DNA of 64,000 nt from Hibiscus mutabilis (Eukaryota > Streptophyta > Magnoliopsida > Malvales > Malvaceae), in NCBI GenBank assembly GCA_019671005.1, contig CM033711.1, forward strand, positions 58,639,049 to 58,703,048, given 5' to 3'. The notes beneath the pieces are model-generated. The model was not told the origin of the DNA. It saw nothing but the letters and a program-made list of their open reading frames with translations, and did no database searches. The position numbers and the translations under genes were made by a program. Below, one piece after another: positions 44,331-56,449 of this stretch; positions within the stretch are counted from its first letter, which is position 1, and each line of letters begins with the position of its first letter.

Positions 44331-46334
44331 AACCTAAAGACAAACTAGAGATTACGAAATCTCAAAGGTTCGGGGGCACGGTTACATGTGGGGAAGGATT
44401 AGCACCCGTACTATGCCCGTAAAAGCAGCGCTTACTTGATCACTAATATTTTCCCTATAACCCGAATGCATGCATGCAAAGGTTAATACAAAAATCCACG
44501 GAGTTCTAGAATTGGTTCGAACACACTCACGGCTAGGAGTCTCGACCGTTCCGACAACGGCTAGGGGAAGACCGAATTAACCTTAATTGAAAGTACATCT
44601 CGTTTTCATGATGCAAGAAAACCTTTTCGTATGATATTTTTATGTGCCTTATTTATTTTGCTTCTAATCCTACAATGCCAATTATTAAGTGATTAAGGTG
44701 ACTAATCTTATAAGGCTCTACTAATTGAATTCAAATTAAGGATATATTTAGTGACCTAAAGAAATTACCAAATTAAATTACAAACATATTATGTAAAAGA
44801 GGCACCTATACTTAAGGGAATGTATACTAAACATTATTAAAAATTAACATAACCCTACATATATATATTATTTAACCTAGTATTTATCTTAGGCGGCAAA
44901 TAAATTTTAACCAGATTATTAAAGGCCTATTAAATTCTATTCTTTACTTTTTTAAATTTGTGATAAGAGGAACAAATTAAGCACAAAAGGGACTAAATTG
45001 AAACGAAATTAAAATTGCAGAACGAAATTAAAACGAAAAAAGGACTAAAGTGTAAAGAATGCAAATAGAGAGTTCGGAGTCGAAGACTGAAGGAAGAAGA
45101 GCGCGGGTCGAGCTTCTTTGCAGGTCAAATTCGGGTGTTCCAACGGGTCGATTATATAATATAAAAAATATAACAAATTTTGTTTTTGATTCGTTTCTCC
45201 CCACTGAATGAACCTCCTTAGCCTTCAAACTCTCTGCCTTGTTCATCTGGAGATAATGAACACCACCGTGTTCCCCAAATTTCAGCGATAGCTCGTGGTG
45301 TTTCACCACGTCGGCCGGTGGTGAGTTTCCAACAGCGATCTGCTTCAGCTCTGGCTTTCGAGTTCGATGATGGCCACAGTGTGATGCTCCGACGACTGCT
45401 TCCACCACTTCAACGTTAAAACTCGCGCCCATCTCTTCCTTTTCGAATCGAAAAAATAGAAAATGAATGTGAAAAAGAATGATTATAGGTATAAAATACC
45501 TTTGAGTTTGACTGGAAATTGCTTCTTGTTATTGCTTTTCAATTTTGTGTGTGTTACATGAAAGAATCGGTGGCTTTATAGCCATTACAATGGGGTATAT
45601 ACAAGGAATTAAAAGCCCTAGCATCTAAGAGATTTTTCTTCGATTCTTGCCGGATGTGTTCTAATTTTTGCTTGATCCTCACGTCGAGTTACTTGCTATG
45701 GTTCGGTCGATTTTGGCCAATTTCTTACCTTATTTGTCTGATTCGAATCTTTTTGTTTCCTTTTCTTTTTGTTTAGATTTGAACACTAATCCATTCTTTC
45801 TTTGTTTGCATGTCACGGCGACCGAAAATGGTGGAGATGGCGACAAACGCGATCGCCGGCGTCGTCCATAGGATGATCGGGGAAGATGGAGGGTCAACAG
45901 AAACCCAAAGGTCGGGCGCGTGTGGGCCACGCGCTATTAGTGATCCGAGTGAAGATCTTCTGTGTTGATTTCGCCTGGATCGGACGGTTACAAGTCGTGC
46001 AGCACAGGGCTTAAGGGCTAGGTTTTTTTTTGGGCACATATCTGGACCGTTGGATCGAATTTGGTCCAAAGGTGATGAGAGAGGTTGTGGCTTATGATAG
46101 AAAAGGTAGGTTTTAGGGTTTTTTTTGTAAGGCTGAATTGGGCCTATGTATTGGACCTCTTTATAATGAATTGAATGGGTTTTCATTTTTTGGGTTAAAT
46201 GGTTCAAATTAATGGACTTTGGTTTTGTTTATCTTTTGTTTATGAACTCTACAATATATATAATTAACATATACCATATATTTTTGGATATCAACACTTA
46301 AATCAGTGAGGGCCGGATAAAATAGGTGACTACA
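44331..46334 (-). repeat. Element 3 5' LTR, lacking its inner end
   Basis: It matches 19535-21648 of the other LTR and ends GGTGACTACA at 46334, next to the CACCC duplication. The roughly 50 bases that should form its left end (to TGTAAC) are missing, as is any recognisable primer binding site; gag begins within 40 bp. It also lacks 83 bp present in the left LTR. Confidence 0.82.
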
Positions 46335-46339
46335 CACCC
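46335..46339. other. Target-site duplication of element 3, right copy
   Basis: CACCC, identical to 19478-19482. Confidence 0.9.
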
Positions 46340-47438
46340 AAGGGATAATCATGAATGAAATGACCTTGTTCACCACAATAGAAGCATGCTTCAGTCTGCT
46401 TACGACACTGACCTGTTGGATGTTGTTTCTGGAAGTAATTGCAAACTGGATTTTGTGTATTTCGGTTAGAGCCTCCAGTGCTTTAAAATGAGGTCATCTT
46501 GGCAAAAGACCGGGTCACCGTTTGAGGTTTCTCGATGTTCCTAGAACGGAAAGGTTGGAAATACACATTTTCCTTGGGGCCTTGATTCTTACTCTTTTTA
46601 TTCCACCTGGAAGTCAGGAATCATCCCTCAACCTCTTTTCAGACCTGCTAGTTCCACCTGATCTCAAGGTCTTCTGAGCAGCTTCAGTGGCCTTGACTCG
46701 GTTCATAAGGTCTTGGAAGTTGGTGATGACCAAAGCAGTGACCATAGGACGTAGCTCATCGCTGAGCCCGGCAATAAACATCCTGCATTTATCTTCCTCT
46801 TGCTTGATGTATTCAGCAACATATCGGCAATACTTGCAAAAGTCATGAACGGGTTGCTCGATAGGTCGGCCACATTGTTTTAGATTGAGGAAGATGTTGC
46901 GTCTTTCTGCGAGGTAATACTCGCTAATGTACTTCTTTTGGAATTCTTGAAGGAATAACTCCCAAGTGACTGATTCTTCAGGAATGGTAAGAATAGTTGT
47001 CTCCCACCACTGCAATGCTTCATCAGCTAGCAATGCAAGGGCTCACTCTAGCTTGTGCTCATCCGAGCACTGTAGTTGTTTGTTCATGATCCTTAGTGTG
47101 GTCTCCAACTAATATTCCACAGTTTTAGGGTTGTCATCATCCTGTCCAGTAAAGGTGTAGGCTCGAAGTAATGTCATCTTATCAATAGGGGCTCTAGTAT
47201 ACTGGACAACAGGTGGAGCTGGTTGTATGAGTGGTCCAGCCCTCATCGAGGTCACAAATTGCTTGAACATGTCAGCCATGTTCCGATAACATTCTGCCTG
47301 TGCATCAAGCAATACCTGCTCAACATTCAGAGGTGGGGGATTAGGTGATTTTGGTGGGTCTCCCCCCCTCACTTCCTCTCCATGGGTCGAGGAGCCAGTG
47401 GCATGCTCGTGTATGTGAGCTTCATTTTTTTCAGACAT
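46340..47438 (-). pseudogene. gag: Element 2 gag, main part
   Basis: The start is the ATG at 47438 (MSEKNEAHIHEHATG), homologous to the MSK starts of elements 1 and 4; the frame is open further upstream but without support. The capsid domain reads AECYRNMADMFKQF, APIDKMTLLRAYTFTGQDD, DEALQWWETT, EFQKKYISEYYLAERR and FCKYCRYVAEYI. Stops lie near 47108 and 47044. The zinc knuckle near 46345-46390 reads CFYCGEQGHFIHDY, in which the last Cys is Tyr. The frame is cut by element 3 just after it. Confidence 0.85.
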
Positions 47439-47567
47439 ATCTATAACATAAAGAGATCGGATTAGTAGGCAAGTCACAATATATGCAATGTACAACTCCT
47501 ATGCGGGAAAGTAACACAATAAAAATGCAATAAGCTTCGTTTTAGTCCTAGAATTGGCTAAACTCTA

Positions 47568-47579
47568 GCTCTGATACCA
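47568..47579 (-). other. Element 2 primer binding site, initiator tRNA-Met type
   Basis: TGGTATCAGAGC on the minus strand, four bases inside the 5' LTR. Confidence 0.9.
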
Positions 47580-47583
47580 CAAA

Positions 47584-50374
47584 TGTAACACCCCTACCCG
47601 ACCTGGTCGAGAACCAGGTCGAAGTATGCTACCGATGAACTAGACGGTGGTTGATACGATAATTCCATACAATAGGTGATGATATTAGGCCTAAAATTCA
47701 AGAATACGCAATATAAAATTCCAAATTAATCTATTACGAGTCTATGATTATCCAATTAGGACCAAATTATAACATTTACAAGTTTTAGGGACTTAATCAT
47801 AATTTCAATATTTTAGTGGTCCGGTTCTGAAATCTATCTTGCTACATTGAAATTCATCATGCAAACAGTGAGCATACAAATTTTCATACTATTCGGAGTT
47901 CATATGCCCATTCAATTAAGCCATGCAATAATCAGTGACTATTCTGTAAACAATACAAATCTGGGTTCTTTAACTTTTAACATAATTAACTGTCACAGTA
48001 TCGATACCCTTATGGCCATATCGGTACGCTAAACCTAATTCCCAAATTTTAGATTCAAAGGTAATAGGATTGTATCAATACGGTTGAGGGTCGTACTGAT
48101 ACTGGTTGACCATGTTGACTTAGTATCGATACGCTTTGACCCCATATCGATACCATTTTTACACCCAAATTCCAGTAGCAAAATCCATACCGATATGCCT
48201 GGGCCGTATCGATACGCCCTGTGTTGACCATCATTGACCTAACCAAATATGCAAGGTCGTATCAGTACACCATCAACCGTACCGATATGCCCTGGCATGT
48301 AATGACAGATTTTTGTTGGTTTTTATTCGATTTAACCTATCAACCAAGGTCCAAATGTAATAAAATTTTACCAATAATTTTTAAACATTATAAACTACTA
48401 GCATGCCAAATTTTGTTTTGATCCAAATCCATTTACTATGTTTTCACCTTCTAGAGCCAAATAAGCACTTTTAGTCCTTTTTAAGCCGTATGAAAAGTTC
48501 ATTTTAAGACTTGTACACTAACATCCTACAAGCACAAAATATACATGTCAAAAGAGCCTTATATGACTATTCTAGGTACTTTTCCACCCTACTAGGAGTT
48601 CATAGGTTCGATATACATTACTTTAGTTTGCTAGTGACTTGTCCAACGCTTCAACTTCTCTGATCTCCAACGGTAAATTCCTTAACCAGAAATGGATGAG
48701 ATGCAATGCATTAGGCATACTTTTCCTAGTGAGGTAGTCATAATTAAAACACAATATCAAGGAAATGCATTCCAACTCATAACTTGACAATGACAATGCA
48801 ATAGATCAATAGAAACAATGCAATGAACATATTCAATAACAATGAATCCTTAATTCATCAATAACCCTTGGATTGATTCAGGATAGTGGATACGCGAATT
48901 CCTACGCCTGGCCAAATCAATGAATGATCTATTCCCTTCGCCTCTCCAATATGACCAATATGATAACATATTCTTCCACCTCTCCAAATCAATATAGGTC
49001 GTAGCCCTAGGACCCTAGTACACCCGTACACTGAGCTCATGAATTCTATGGCAAGCCAATTGTATCCAATGTCCTTCGAATCCAAGGTCTGGTGATAATA
49101 TCAATAATTCATGTTCAATATAAATAGCCATGTTCAATGTTCTTACTGATAAAAAGTATTTCGGTGTCTATGTTCAATGACAATATCAATAACAATGGCA
49201 ATGTCCAATGATCACAATAACATCAACAATGATCGATGCTTCATTTACAATGTTTTGATGACAACAATGATGTTGATTTCAATGATCAATGACAATGGCT
49301 ATATTAATGCTCTATATCAATGTCCCATACTTTCACGATTCAATGACAATGACGATGATAATGGCAATAATAGTACTTAATGACAACAACGATAACTATG
49401 TCCAATGTTCAATAACAATGGAGATGGCATTGACAATGCTCAATACTTGATGCAATAACTTACCAATGCTTACCATAATGTCCGATAAGTAGTTAGATGT
49501 GATAATCCTTAACAACGGAGTTAGCAATAACAATTCTATTAATGATGAAGTCAGGAAAGGCACCTAGCCTAATCCCGAGACTCTGACTACACTCAACTTG
49601 ATATTCTGAAGCTTTCAAGGCTCTCAGATGGAAATCCCCTTGTTCCTAGCTTTTGTTGTGACGGTGGATGATCTCTACCAACTTCTTGAGCTAGGTAAAA
49701 ACAATAGGATTGTGTTAGAATCATTAACATGATACCGTAAACAATACAACGATATCAAAATCAATATCGAAGCTTAAAATAGCTATTAGCTATCAAACCC
49801 CATGGATGGCCAAACCCTAGCTTAGGATTAAACTTGATTTATCCAGGATTTCAATAATAGCTTGAGGGAATAAGCTTACCCGTTAGCTAGGATCGTTTAA
49901 ATAACAATAAACTGATCAAAACTAAGCTTTCTTCAACCTCAACAATGGAGGTGCTTTCTTAGGTAGAAGATGATAGCTTGGTGAGGTACTTACTTAGAGG
50001 GGTTTCGGGTAAGCTTCCCAAACTCTAGCTATTTGCTTGATTTTAATTGAAGGCTTTCCTTTCAATGAAGAAAGCTCTCCCAGTTATCCCGCGTATAGGA
50101 TTTATAATTGATGAGAGGCTAATCGCAAGGCTAGTCCCTCAACTCTTATTTCCTTATACTTTTATCCCCAAACTTCCAATTTTTATAATTTAGCCACTAA
50201 ATGGTTTCCAATACTTTCAATAAGATCCTTAAACAATAATTTGACTCAACTAGAGTCCGATACCAATACAATTGACCTTGTGGTCAGCATTAATACAATA
50301 TTTGGACATTTCCAATATAGGGTTTCTGATCGCCAGAACCCAATTCTGACTAGGCCGAATTTCAGGGTGTTACA
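47584..50374 (-). repeat. Element 2 5' LTR, full length
   Basis: 2791 bp, TGTAACACCC to GGGTGTTACA. It carries the GTATCGATAC couplets at 47998-48288 and the AATG-rich tract at 49170-49470. Confidence 0.9.
47998..48288. promoter_or_regulatory. Five couplets of a GTATCGATAC palindrome
   Basis: Ten 10-mers match GTATCGATAC with zero to two changes, starting at 47998, 48018, 48072, 48093, 48123, 48144, 48187, 48206, 48259 and 48279. They form pairs with start-to-start spacings of 20, 21, 21, 19 and 20 bp. A further pair lies in the element 4 LTR (50388 and 50408, spacing 20). The arrangement looks like binding sites for a dimeric protein on one face of the helix; no binding protein is known to me. 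Confidence 0.75.
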
Positions 50375-50836
50375 AAATGTGCATGGCATAACGATACAGC
50401 CTCTTGAGTATTGGTACGGTGAGAGGTAATTCTATTAGAAGTGTTAAGAAATAGTTCTAGAATATTGCAAGTTAGTCACTGATTATTGTCTAGCTTAATT
50501 GAAGGGGTAAAGAATTACGTTTGGTATGAAACTTTGTATGCTTGTTAATTTGGGGCTGAATTTTATTAAGGTAAGGTTAATTTCATATAAAGACCTCTAA
50601 AATACTGAATTTATAGATTAATCCATAAAACCTATAAAAGTTTAAAATTTGTCCTGAATTGATAAATATATTCTCGTATCGAATTTTTGAATTATTGTAT
50701 CATTGTTGATTTGTTGTAAAGCATGATATTGTTAGTTTATTGATCATTTATTACAAATCATTGTACCGGTCATCGTTTTATCTATCGATAACATACTCCG
50801 AACTGGTTCTCGACCAGGCCGGGAAGAGGGTGTTAT
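50375..50836 (+). repeat. Element 4 5' LTR, right-hand remnant
   Basis: It ends CGACCAGGCCGGGAAGAG then GGTGTTA, like the element 2 LTR end (read on the minus strand), although the final CA is lost. It contains one GTATCGATAC-type couplet at 50388-50417. Confidence 0.75.
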
Positions 50837-50841
50837 TTTTG

Positions 50842-50853
50842 TAGTATCAGAGC
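50842..50853 (+). other. Element 4 primer binding site, one base changed
   Basis: TAGTATCAGAGC, the tRNA-Met-type site with the second base changed (G to A). Confidence 0.75.
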
Positions 50854-50981
50854 CAGGTTTAGCCGATTCTAGGACTAAATCGAATCCTATTATATTGTTA
50901 TTGTGTTACTTTGCCACCTAGGAGTTGTTTATTGTGTATATAGTGACTTGCCGACTAATCCGATCTCTTTATGTTATAGTT

Positions 50982-51346
50982 ATGTCAAAAACTAACTTAG
51001 CTCCCATAAACGAACCTGCTACCGGCCCCTCGATGCATGGCGAGAAGATAAGGGGGAGATCCTCCTAATCCCCCACCTTAAAATGTTGAGCCAGAAGTAC
51101 CAGCTGCTCAGGCCGAATGTTATCGAAACATGGCTGACATGGTCAAGCATTTTATGACTGTTATGAAAGCTGAGCAAGCTGTACAACCCACTCCACCTGT
51201 TGTCCAATACGCTCGAGCCCCTATTGACAACCTTTCGTAGCACTGAGCTTATATTTTTACTGGTTAGGATGATGAAAATCTTGAGACTACCGAATACTGG
51301 TTGGACAACACCTTGAGGATATTGAATAAACAATTGTAGTGCTCAG
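50982..51346 (+). pseudogene. gag: Element 4 gag, 5' part
   Basis: ATG 50982 opens MSKTNLAPINEPATGPSMHG. A frameshift near 51060 and several stops follow, but AECYRNMADMVKHFMTVM, PPVVQYARAPID and TTEYWLDNTLRILNKQL are clear. The sequence is cut after the codons for CSDE by element B and resumes at 60897 with HKLECTLELL. Confidence 0.85.
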
Positions 51347-51351
51347 ACGAG
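51347..51351. other. Target-site duplication of element B, left copy
   Basis: ACGAG; the right copy at 60892-60896 is ATGAG, one substitution. Confidence 0.8.
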
Positions 51352-52883
51352 TGATAAGTGTTCAAAAGTACTATTTTTCTTACCCTTTTTACTCATATTA
51401 TTGTTAGACTTAGGCTCACATTAGTTACATAATTAGTCATTCATGCATTAATCTATGTTTCCTTCCATCGTTGAGCTTGACTGCATAACTTGGTTGTTTT
51501 TGTGGGAAAAGATGTTGCTTTGGTGTGTTTTGTGTGTATGTGTAGAATCACTTGCCAAAGCAAGGCTAGAGCTAGTTGCCAGGGCAATGCATGAAGGAGA
51601 TGACGAGCTAGTTGCCAGGGCAATGCATGAAGGAGACACCGAGCCAGTTGCCAGGGCAATTGTCGACAAAGAATAAGGTGATATGGTAGTCGAAATTGAT
51701 GACTAGACAAGCCCAAGATGACGTGGAGCAAAGCTAAATCCCGAAGGAGTTTTATTTCCATGAAGAGGTTAAAGAAGAATTAAATTCCAAGAAGATAGGA
51801 GAAGTTCTAGAAGGAATATAATTATAATAAAGAATTATATTCTTTAAAGATAATTTAATTCCAACTTAACTTCCTCCTCAAAGGAGGACTTTGACCTAGC
51901 CCTGTAAATAGATCACCAAGTCGTCAACTCCAAAGGGGGAGAGAAGAGAGAATTTTCAACAAGCTTCAAGGGGAGATATCGACAAGAAGGCTTCATCCAT
52001 CCTTCATCTTTTTCTTTCTTGTTCAATTAGGTTTATGCTAGGAATTCTTTATCTTTTGTTTCTTTGGAACCTAGCCATGAACTAAATCTTTTTGGCTAAG
52101 GTTATTGTGTCTTGTGGTTGTGAGAAACTATTGGATTTTGTTTAGGTAATAAGAGTTTGCACTTTTCTATTCAAGGTTTATTCATTCTTGGTTCTTATTC
52201 TTGTTTGCGAGTGAATTGGGAGAGGATCTCGTAACTTCATCTATTTATCTAATATCGGGAGAGTTAGATTCAAGCAACAAATGAATATGATCTTTATTCA
52301 ATCTATTGATGGTGAAGATTAATCCGACTTAGGAATAAGTTAAGGATTTCAACGTCTAAGAAGAGAGCAAGATTGGTTGTTGTTCACCCTTGATTCACGC
52401 AGGGATGTATTATCAAGACATGCACAAGTAGCTAGAGCTTTGACTTAGGGATAAGAAGAAACCATTGAAGAACGCTCTGCCGAGCCTTGAAGTTACTACC
52501 CAGATGCCCAAGTAGTTGCCCAACTAGTCGCCCAGGCAACCATCGATTAGTTGCCAAGGCAACCCCGTTGTGCAAGTTGCCACGGCAACTGAGTTGCCCT
52601 TGCACTCTTTTACCAAGACGATCCAATCGGCTATCACACCTCAACTCACGATAACCTGGCCTATCTCTCTCATTTAATTACATCGTCTTTTTACTTATTT
52701 GCTTTCTAGATTAGTTATTAGTTAAAACTCCTATAATCTTCTACTTGTGTTTTCTTTTACTTTTTACAGTGCAAGAGACTAGATTATTGAAGTGGCACCA
52801 ATCCCTGTAGAGACGATATCTTTTATACTATAACTTGCGACGTGTACACTTGCACAATTGCGGAGCACTTATTACGCGCAACA
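51352..52883 (+). repeat. Element B 5' LTR
   Basis: 1532 bp, TGATAAGTG to GCGCAACA. The TATA box position (51903-51910) reads TGTAAATA, changed from TATAAATA in the other three Athila-like LTRs. The 36-bp repeats are at about 51563-51660. Confidence 0.93.
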
Positions 52884-52889
52884 AGTTTT

Positions 52890-52907
52890 TGGCGCCATTG
52901 CCGGGGA
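52890..52907 (+). other. Element B primer binding site, tRNA-Asp type
   Basis: TGGCGCCATTGCCGGGGA; one base differs from the usual TGGCGCCGTTGCC form. Confidence 0.85.
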
Positions 52908-53005
52908 TTGGCAATAGCGACTTTGCTTTTATTTTCTTGCACTTTCTTTTTATTTTTCTTGTTTAAAATTCAAAGGGCTAACAAACTTTGGTTTTGCATT
53001 GGTAT

Positions 53006-54060
53006 ATGACCAAGGCGAGACCGATTACACCAGAATATCCCTTTGATCCAAAAATCGAACGAACCTTACAAAGACTTAGACGAAGGTTAAGAGTAGCAAT
53101 GGCTAATCAAGACGGCAATATGAATCAAGATGTTCCAGCATGAGGAGGAGTGATTCTTGCACGAAACAGAAATATTCGAGACTATCTTGAAGAAGATCTT
53201 GATGGACTTAATCCAGGAGTTGTTGCACCTGAAATTGAAACCGACCACTTTGAGTTGAAACCGGTGATGTTTAATATGATCAACACAATTGGTCAATTTG
53301 GCCGCTCAGCAACTAAAGATGCACGACAACATCTTAAATATTTCCTCGAGATTTGCAACTCGTTCAAAATACACAGAGTCACCCCCGATGTTTTACGATT
53401 AAGATTATTCCCCTATTCACTAAGGGATTGGGCAAAAGCATGGTTGAATAGCATTCTTGCCGGATCAATAGGATCTTGGACCGATCTTTGTCGTGATTTC
53501 CTTGCTCGGTTTAATCCTACAAATTTGACTGATAAGCTTCGTAACAACATTACTTCATTTCGACAGGTAGATGATGAATCCATGTACGAGGCTTGGGAGC
53601 GATATAGAGAACTTCTACACAAATGCCCCCTACATGGATTCCCAGTGTGGACAGAAGTAACAATGTTTTATAACGTCGTGAATACACCAACAAGGATGAT
53701 GCTAGATGCCTCGGCAAAAGGCATACTCCTAGATAAGTCGTCGGAGGAAGCAATACAAATTCTAAACAGGCTGGCCAAGAATGATTATTAATTCCCCTCT
53801 ACTAGAAGAGGAGTTAGACGCCAAGCCACAATACATTAACTAGGATCATCAGACTCAATTTCGGCACAATTGGCCACCTTAACCAAGATGGTCCAAAACA
53901 TGCAGAAACCAAACAACACACAAGAGGTCAAGGTAATGGATTCCTTTTGTGAGTTATGTGGTGGTAACCATGATTCTTATGAATGTATGCAGAATCCAGC
54001 TTCTCTGTGGGGAATTACAACCGGAACAACAATGTGATGTCCAATACATACAATCCAGCT
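53006..54060 (+). pseudogene. gag: Element B gag, C-terminal half deleted
   Basis: ATG 53006 opens MTKARPITPEYPFDPKIERT. A TGA near 53140 interrupts it, and the capsid domain (53150-53788) is otherwise intact, ending at TAA 53789-53791 where A has CAA. The Cys/His motif CELCGGNHDSYEC is at about 53952-53990. After EEAP at about 54070 the sequence jumps to the protease region; about 780 bp present in A (31551-32331), including its repeat-coded Ala/Ser/Thr tract, are gone. Confidence 0.87.
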
Positions 54061-54947
54061 TGGAAGAAGCACCTGAACAAATGCCGAACTATGCCAAGTT
54101 CCTTAAAGACATTGTGTCCAAAAGAACAAGGCTAGGAGAGTTTGAAATAGTTGCCGCAACAGAGGGATGCATGGCCATGTTGCACAATCGTATGCCACCC
54201 AAGTTGAAGGATCCCGAAAGTTTCACAATACCATGTTCCATTGGAAACCACTATGTCGGGAAAGCATTATGCGAGCTTGGGGCTAGCATAAACTTGATGC
54301 CTAAATCGATTTTCCAAAATCTAGGAATCGGGAAGGTAAGACCTACAACAGTTATGGTATAGCTAGCCGACATATCCTATGTGCATCCAGAGGGAAAAAT
54401 TGAATACATACTGGTAAAAGTTGATAAATTTATTTTTCCCACTGACTTTATTATTTTGGATTGTGAAGCAGATGAGCATGCACCTATCATTCTCGGGAGA
54501 CCATTCCTAGCAACAGGGAGAACCTTGATCGATGTTGAAAAGGGAGAACTCACAATGAGGGTGAATGACCAGCAAGTTAAACTAAATGTGTTACAAACAC
54601 TAAGGCACGCCGATGATCCAGAAGAATGCCAACTTCTTCATGCCACGGCAGAGTTTAACTTCGACGAGGAATTTAGTTGCCTCGGCAATTACATTGCCGA
54701 TCAAGAAGAACCTGAGGAGTATGAAGAACTGATCGATGAGGAACAACAAGAAGACGAAAATTGGCTAGTCAATCGACCAGGTACATACTTTGAACCACTA
54801 GATTACTCAGGTAAGGAAGGTAAGCTCGAAAAGCCCTCTATTGAACAACCACCGATTCTTGAGTTGAAACAGTTTCCAGAGCAACTAAAATATGCATACT
54901 TAGGAACCGATAATACATTGCCTATAATTATTGCTTCTAAGTTATAG
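54061..54947 (+). pseudogene. pol: Element B aspartic protease, catalytic Asp changed to Glu
   Basis: The active site reads KALCELGASINLMPKSIF: codon 54273-54275 is GAG (Glu), where A has GAC (Asp). This change should abolish activity. A TAG at about 54360 interrupts the frame; it resumes with YVHPEGKIEYILVKVDKF, ILGRPFLATGRTLIDV and the acidic spacer. A second TAG is at 54945-54947. Confidence 0.88.
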
Positions 54948-56330
54948 CCTGAGCAGGAAAAGAAGCTGATCAAAATGTTTATGCTACACAAGAAGGCAAT
55001 AGGGTGGACAATTGCTGACTTGAAGGGAATTAGCCCGGCAGTGTGCATGCACAAGATTTTGTTGGAAGATGATCACAAGCCTTCAATTGAGGCCCAGAGG
55101 AGACTGAATCATGCTATGAAAGGGGCTGTAATGAAAGAAATCATCAAGTGGCTTGATGCCGGCATTATATACCCTATCTCTAATAGTACATGGGTAAGTC
55201 AGGTACAATGTGTACCGAAAAAGAGAGGTATAATGGTGGTAAGTAATGAACACAATGAACTCATTCCAACCAGGACTGTGACCGGTTGGAGGGTTTGTAT
55301 GGATTATCGAAAGCTAAACAAAGCCACTAGGAAAGATCACTTCCCATTACCCTTTATTGATCAAATGCTTGACCGTCTTGCAGGTAAACCCTTTTATTGT
55401 TTTCTTGATGGTTATTCAGGTTACAATCAAATTGCCATAGCACCAGAAGATCAAGAAAAGACAACCTTCACATGCCCATATGGTACTTATGCTTTCCTAA
55501 GGATGTCGTTCGGATTGTGTAGCGCCCCGGCAACCTTCCAAAGATGCATGATGGCACTCTTTTCAGACATGGTCGAAGACTTCCTTGAGATCTTCATGGA
55601 TGATTTTTCTATTTTTGGTAATGACATCGACAGTTGCCTCGACAATTTAGAGAAGGTGTTGGCAAGATGTGAATAAACTGATTTAGTCCTCAATTGGGAG
55701 AAGTGACATTTTATGGTAGATGAAGGAATAGTGCTCGGCCACAATATTTCATCCAAGGGAATTGAAGTAGACAAAGCCAAGGTGGACGTGATCGAGAGAT
55801 TACCCCCACCAAGTTTGGTTAAAGGAATTCGAAGCTTTTTGGGACATGCAGGTTTTTACAGGAGGTTCATTCATAATTTTTCTAAAATCACTAAACCCTT
55901 TGTGCAATTTGCTTGAACAGGACAAAATCTTCAATTTTGATGATTCTTGCGCCCCAACCATTCGAAACCTTAAAGGAAAAGCTTGCATCGGCACCCATTG
56001 TCATTCCACCAGATTGGACGCTACCTTTTGAGCTCATGTGTGATGTAAGTGATTTTGCAGTAGGAGCAGTCCTAGGCCAACACACAGGTAAGACCTTCCA
56101 TGTGATATACTACGCTAGTAAAACTCTTAATAGTGCTCAAGTGAATTACACAACAATGGAGAAAGAGTTACTAGCTGTAGTTTTCGCATTTGACAAGTTT
56201 CGATCCTATTTGATTGGTACAAAGGTAAGTTCATACAAACCATTCGGTAATCAAATATCTATTTGCTAAAAAGGATGCCAAACCTCATTTGATTCGTTGG
56301 ATATTACTTTTATAAGAATTTGATATTGAA
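54780..56330 (+). pseudogene. pol: Element B reverse transcriptase and RNase H
   Basis: The frame 54975-55676 holds most of RT with VQCVPKKRG, WRVCMDYRKLNKAT, FGLCSAPATFQR and an intact LEIFMDDFSIFG loop. A TAA follows at 55674-55676, where A has GAA. Connection motifs (LGHNISSKGIEVD, GIRSFLGHAGFYRRF) and RNase H (MCDVSDFAVGAVLGQ, TTMEKELLAVVFAFDKF) follow in shifted frames; the first RNase H Asp region reads CDVS instead of CDAS. The HTDHSAIKYL segment is destroyed near 56225-56260. Confidence 0.88.
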
Positions 56331-56449
56331 ATTAAGGACATGAAAGGAACAAAAAATCAAGTGGTCGATCACTTATCACGTTTAGAATGCAATAGGGAGG
56401 AGGACGCAGATCTAGAGATATGTGATGCATTCCCGGATGAGCAACTTTT

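Larger units (their letters stand above)
19483..46334 (-). mobile_element. Element 3: Ty3/gypsy Tat/Ogre-like retrotransposon, host of element A
   Basis: Minus-strand order: LTR (44331-46334), long gag, protease, RT/RNase H, a second RNase H, integrase, a long repeat-bearing 3' UTR, polypurine tract, LTR (19483-21648). The extra RNase H between the first RNase H and integrase, the long gag and the repeat-rich 3' UTR mark the Tat lineage. A perfect CACCC duplication flanks it inside element 2 gag. Element A opens its gag at 28792-40558. Confidence 0.92.
14605..50374 (-). mobile_element. Element 2: Ty3/gypsy chromovirus (Tekay/Del-like), host of elements 3 and A
   Basis: Read on the minus strand, the right side has the 5' LTR (47584-50374), a tRNA-Met primer site and gag, and the left side has protease, RT, RNase H, integrase, chromodomain-like tail, polypurine tract and a partial 3' LTR. 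Gag is split at 19478-19482 and 46335-46339 by element 3 with a CACCC duplication. The left LTR is truncated exactly where element 1 ends. Protein content groups it with element 4 more closely than with element 1. Confidence 0.9.
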
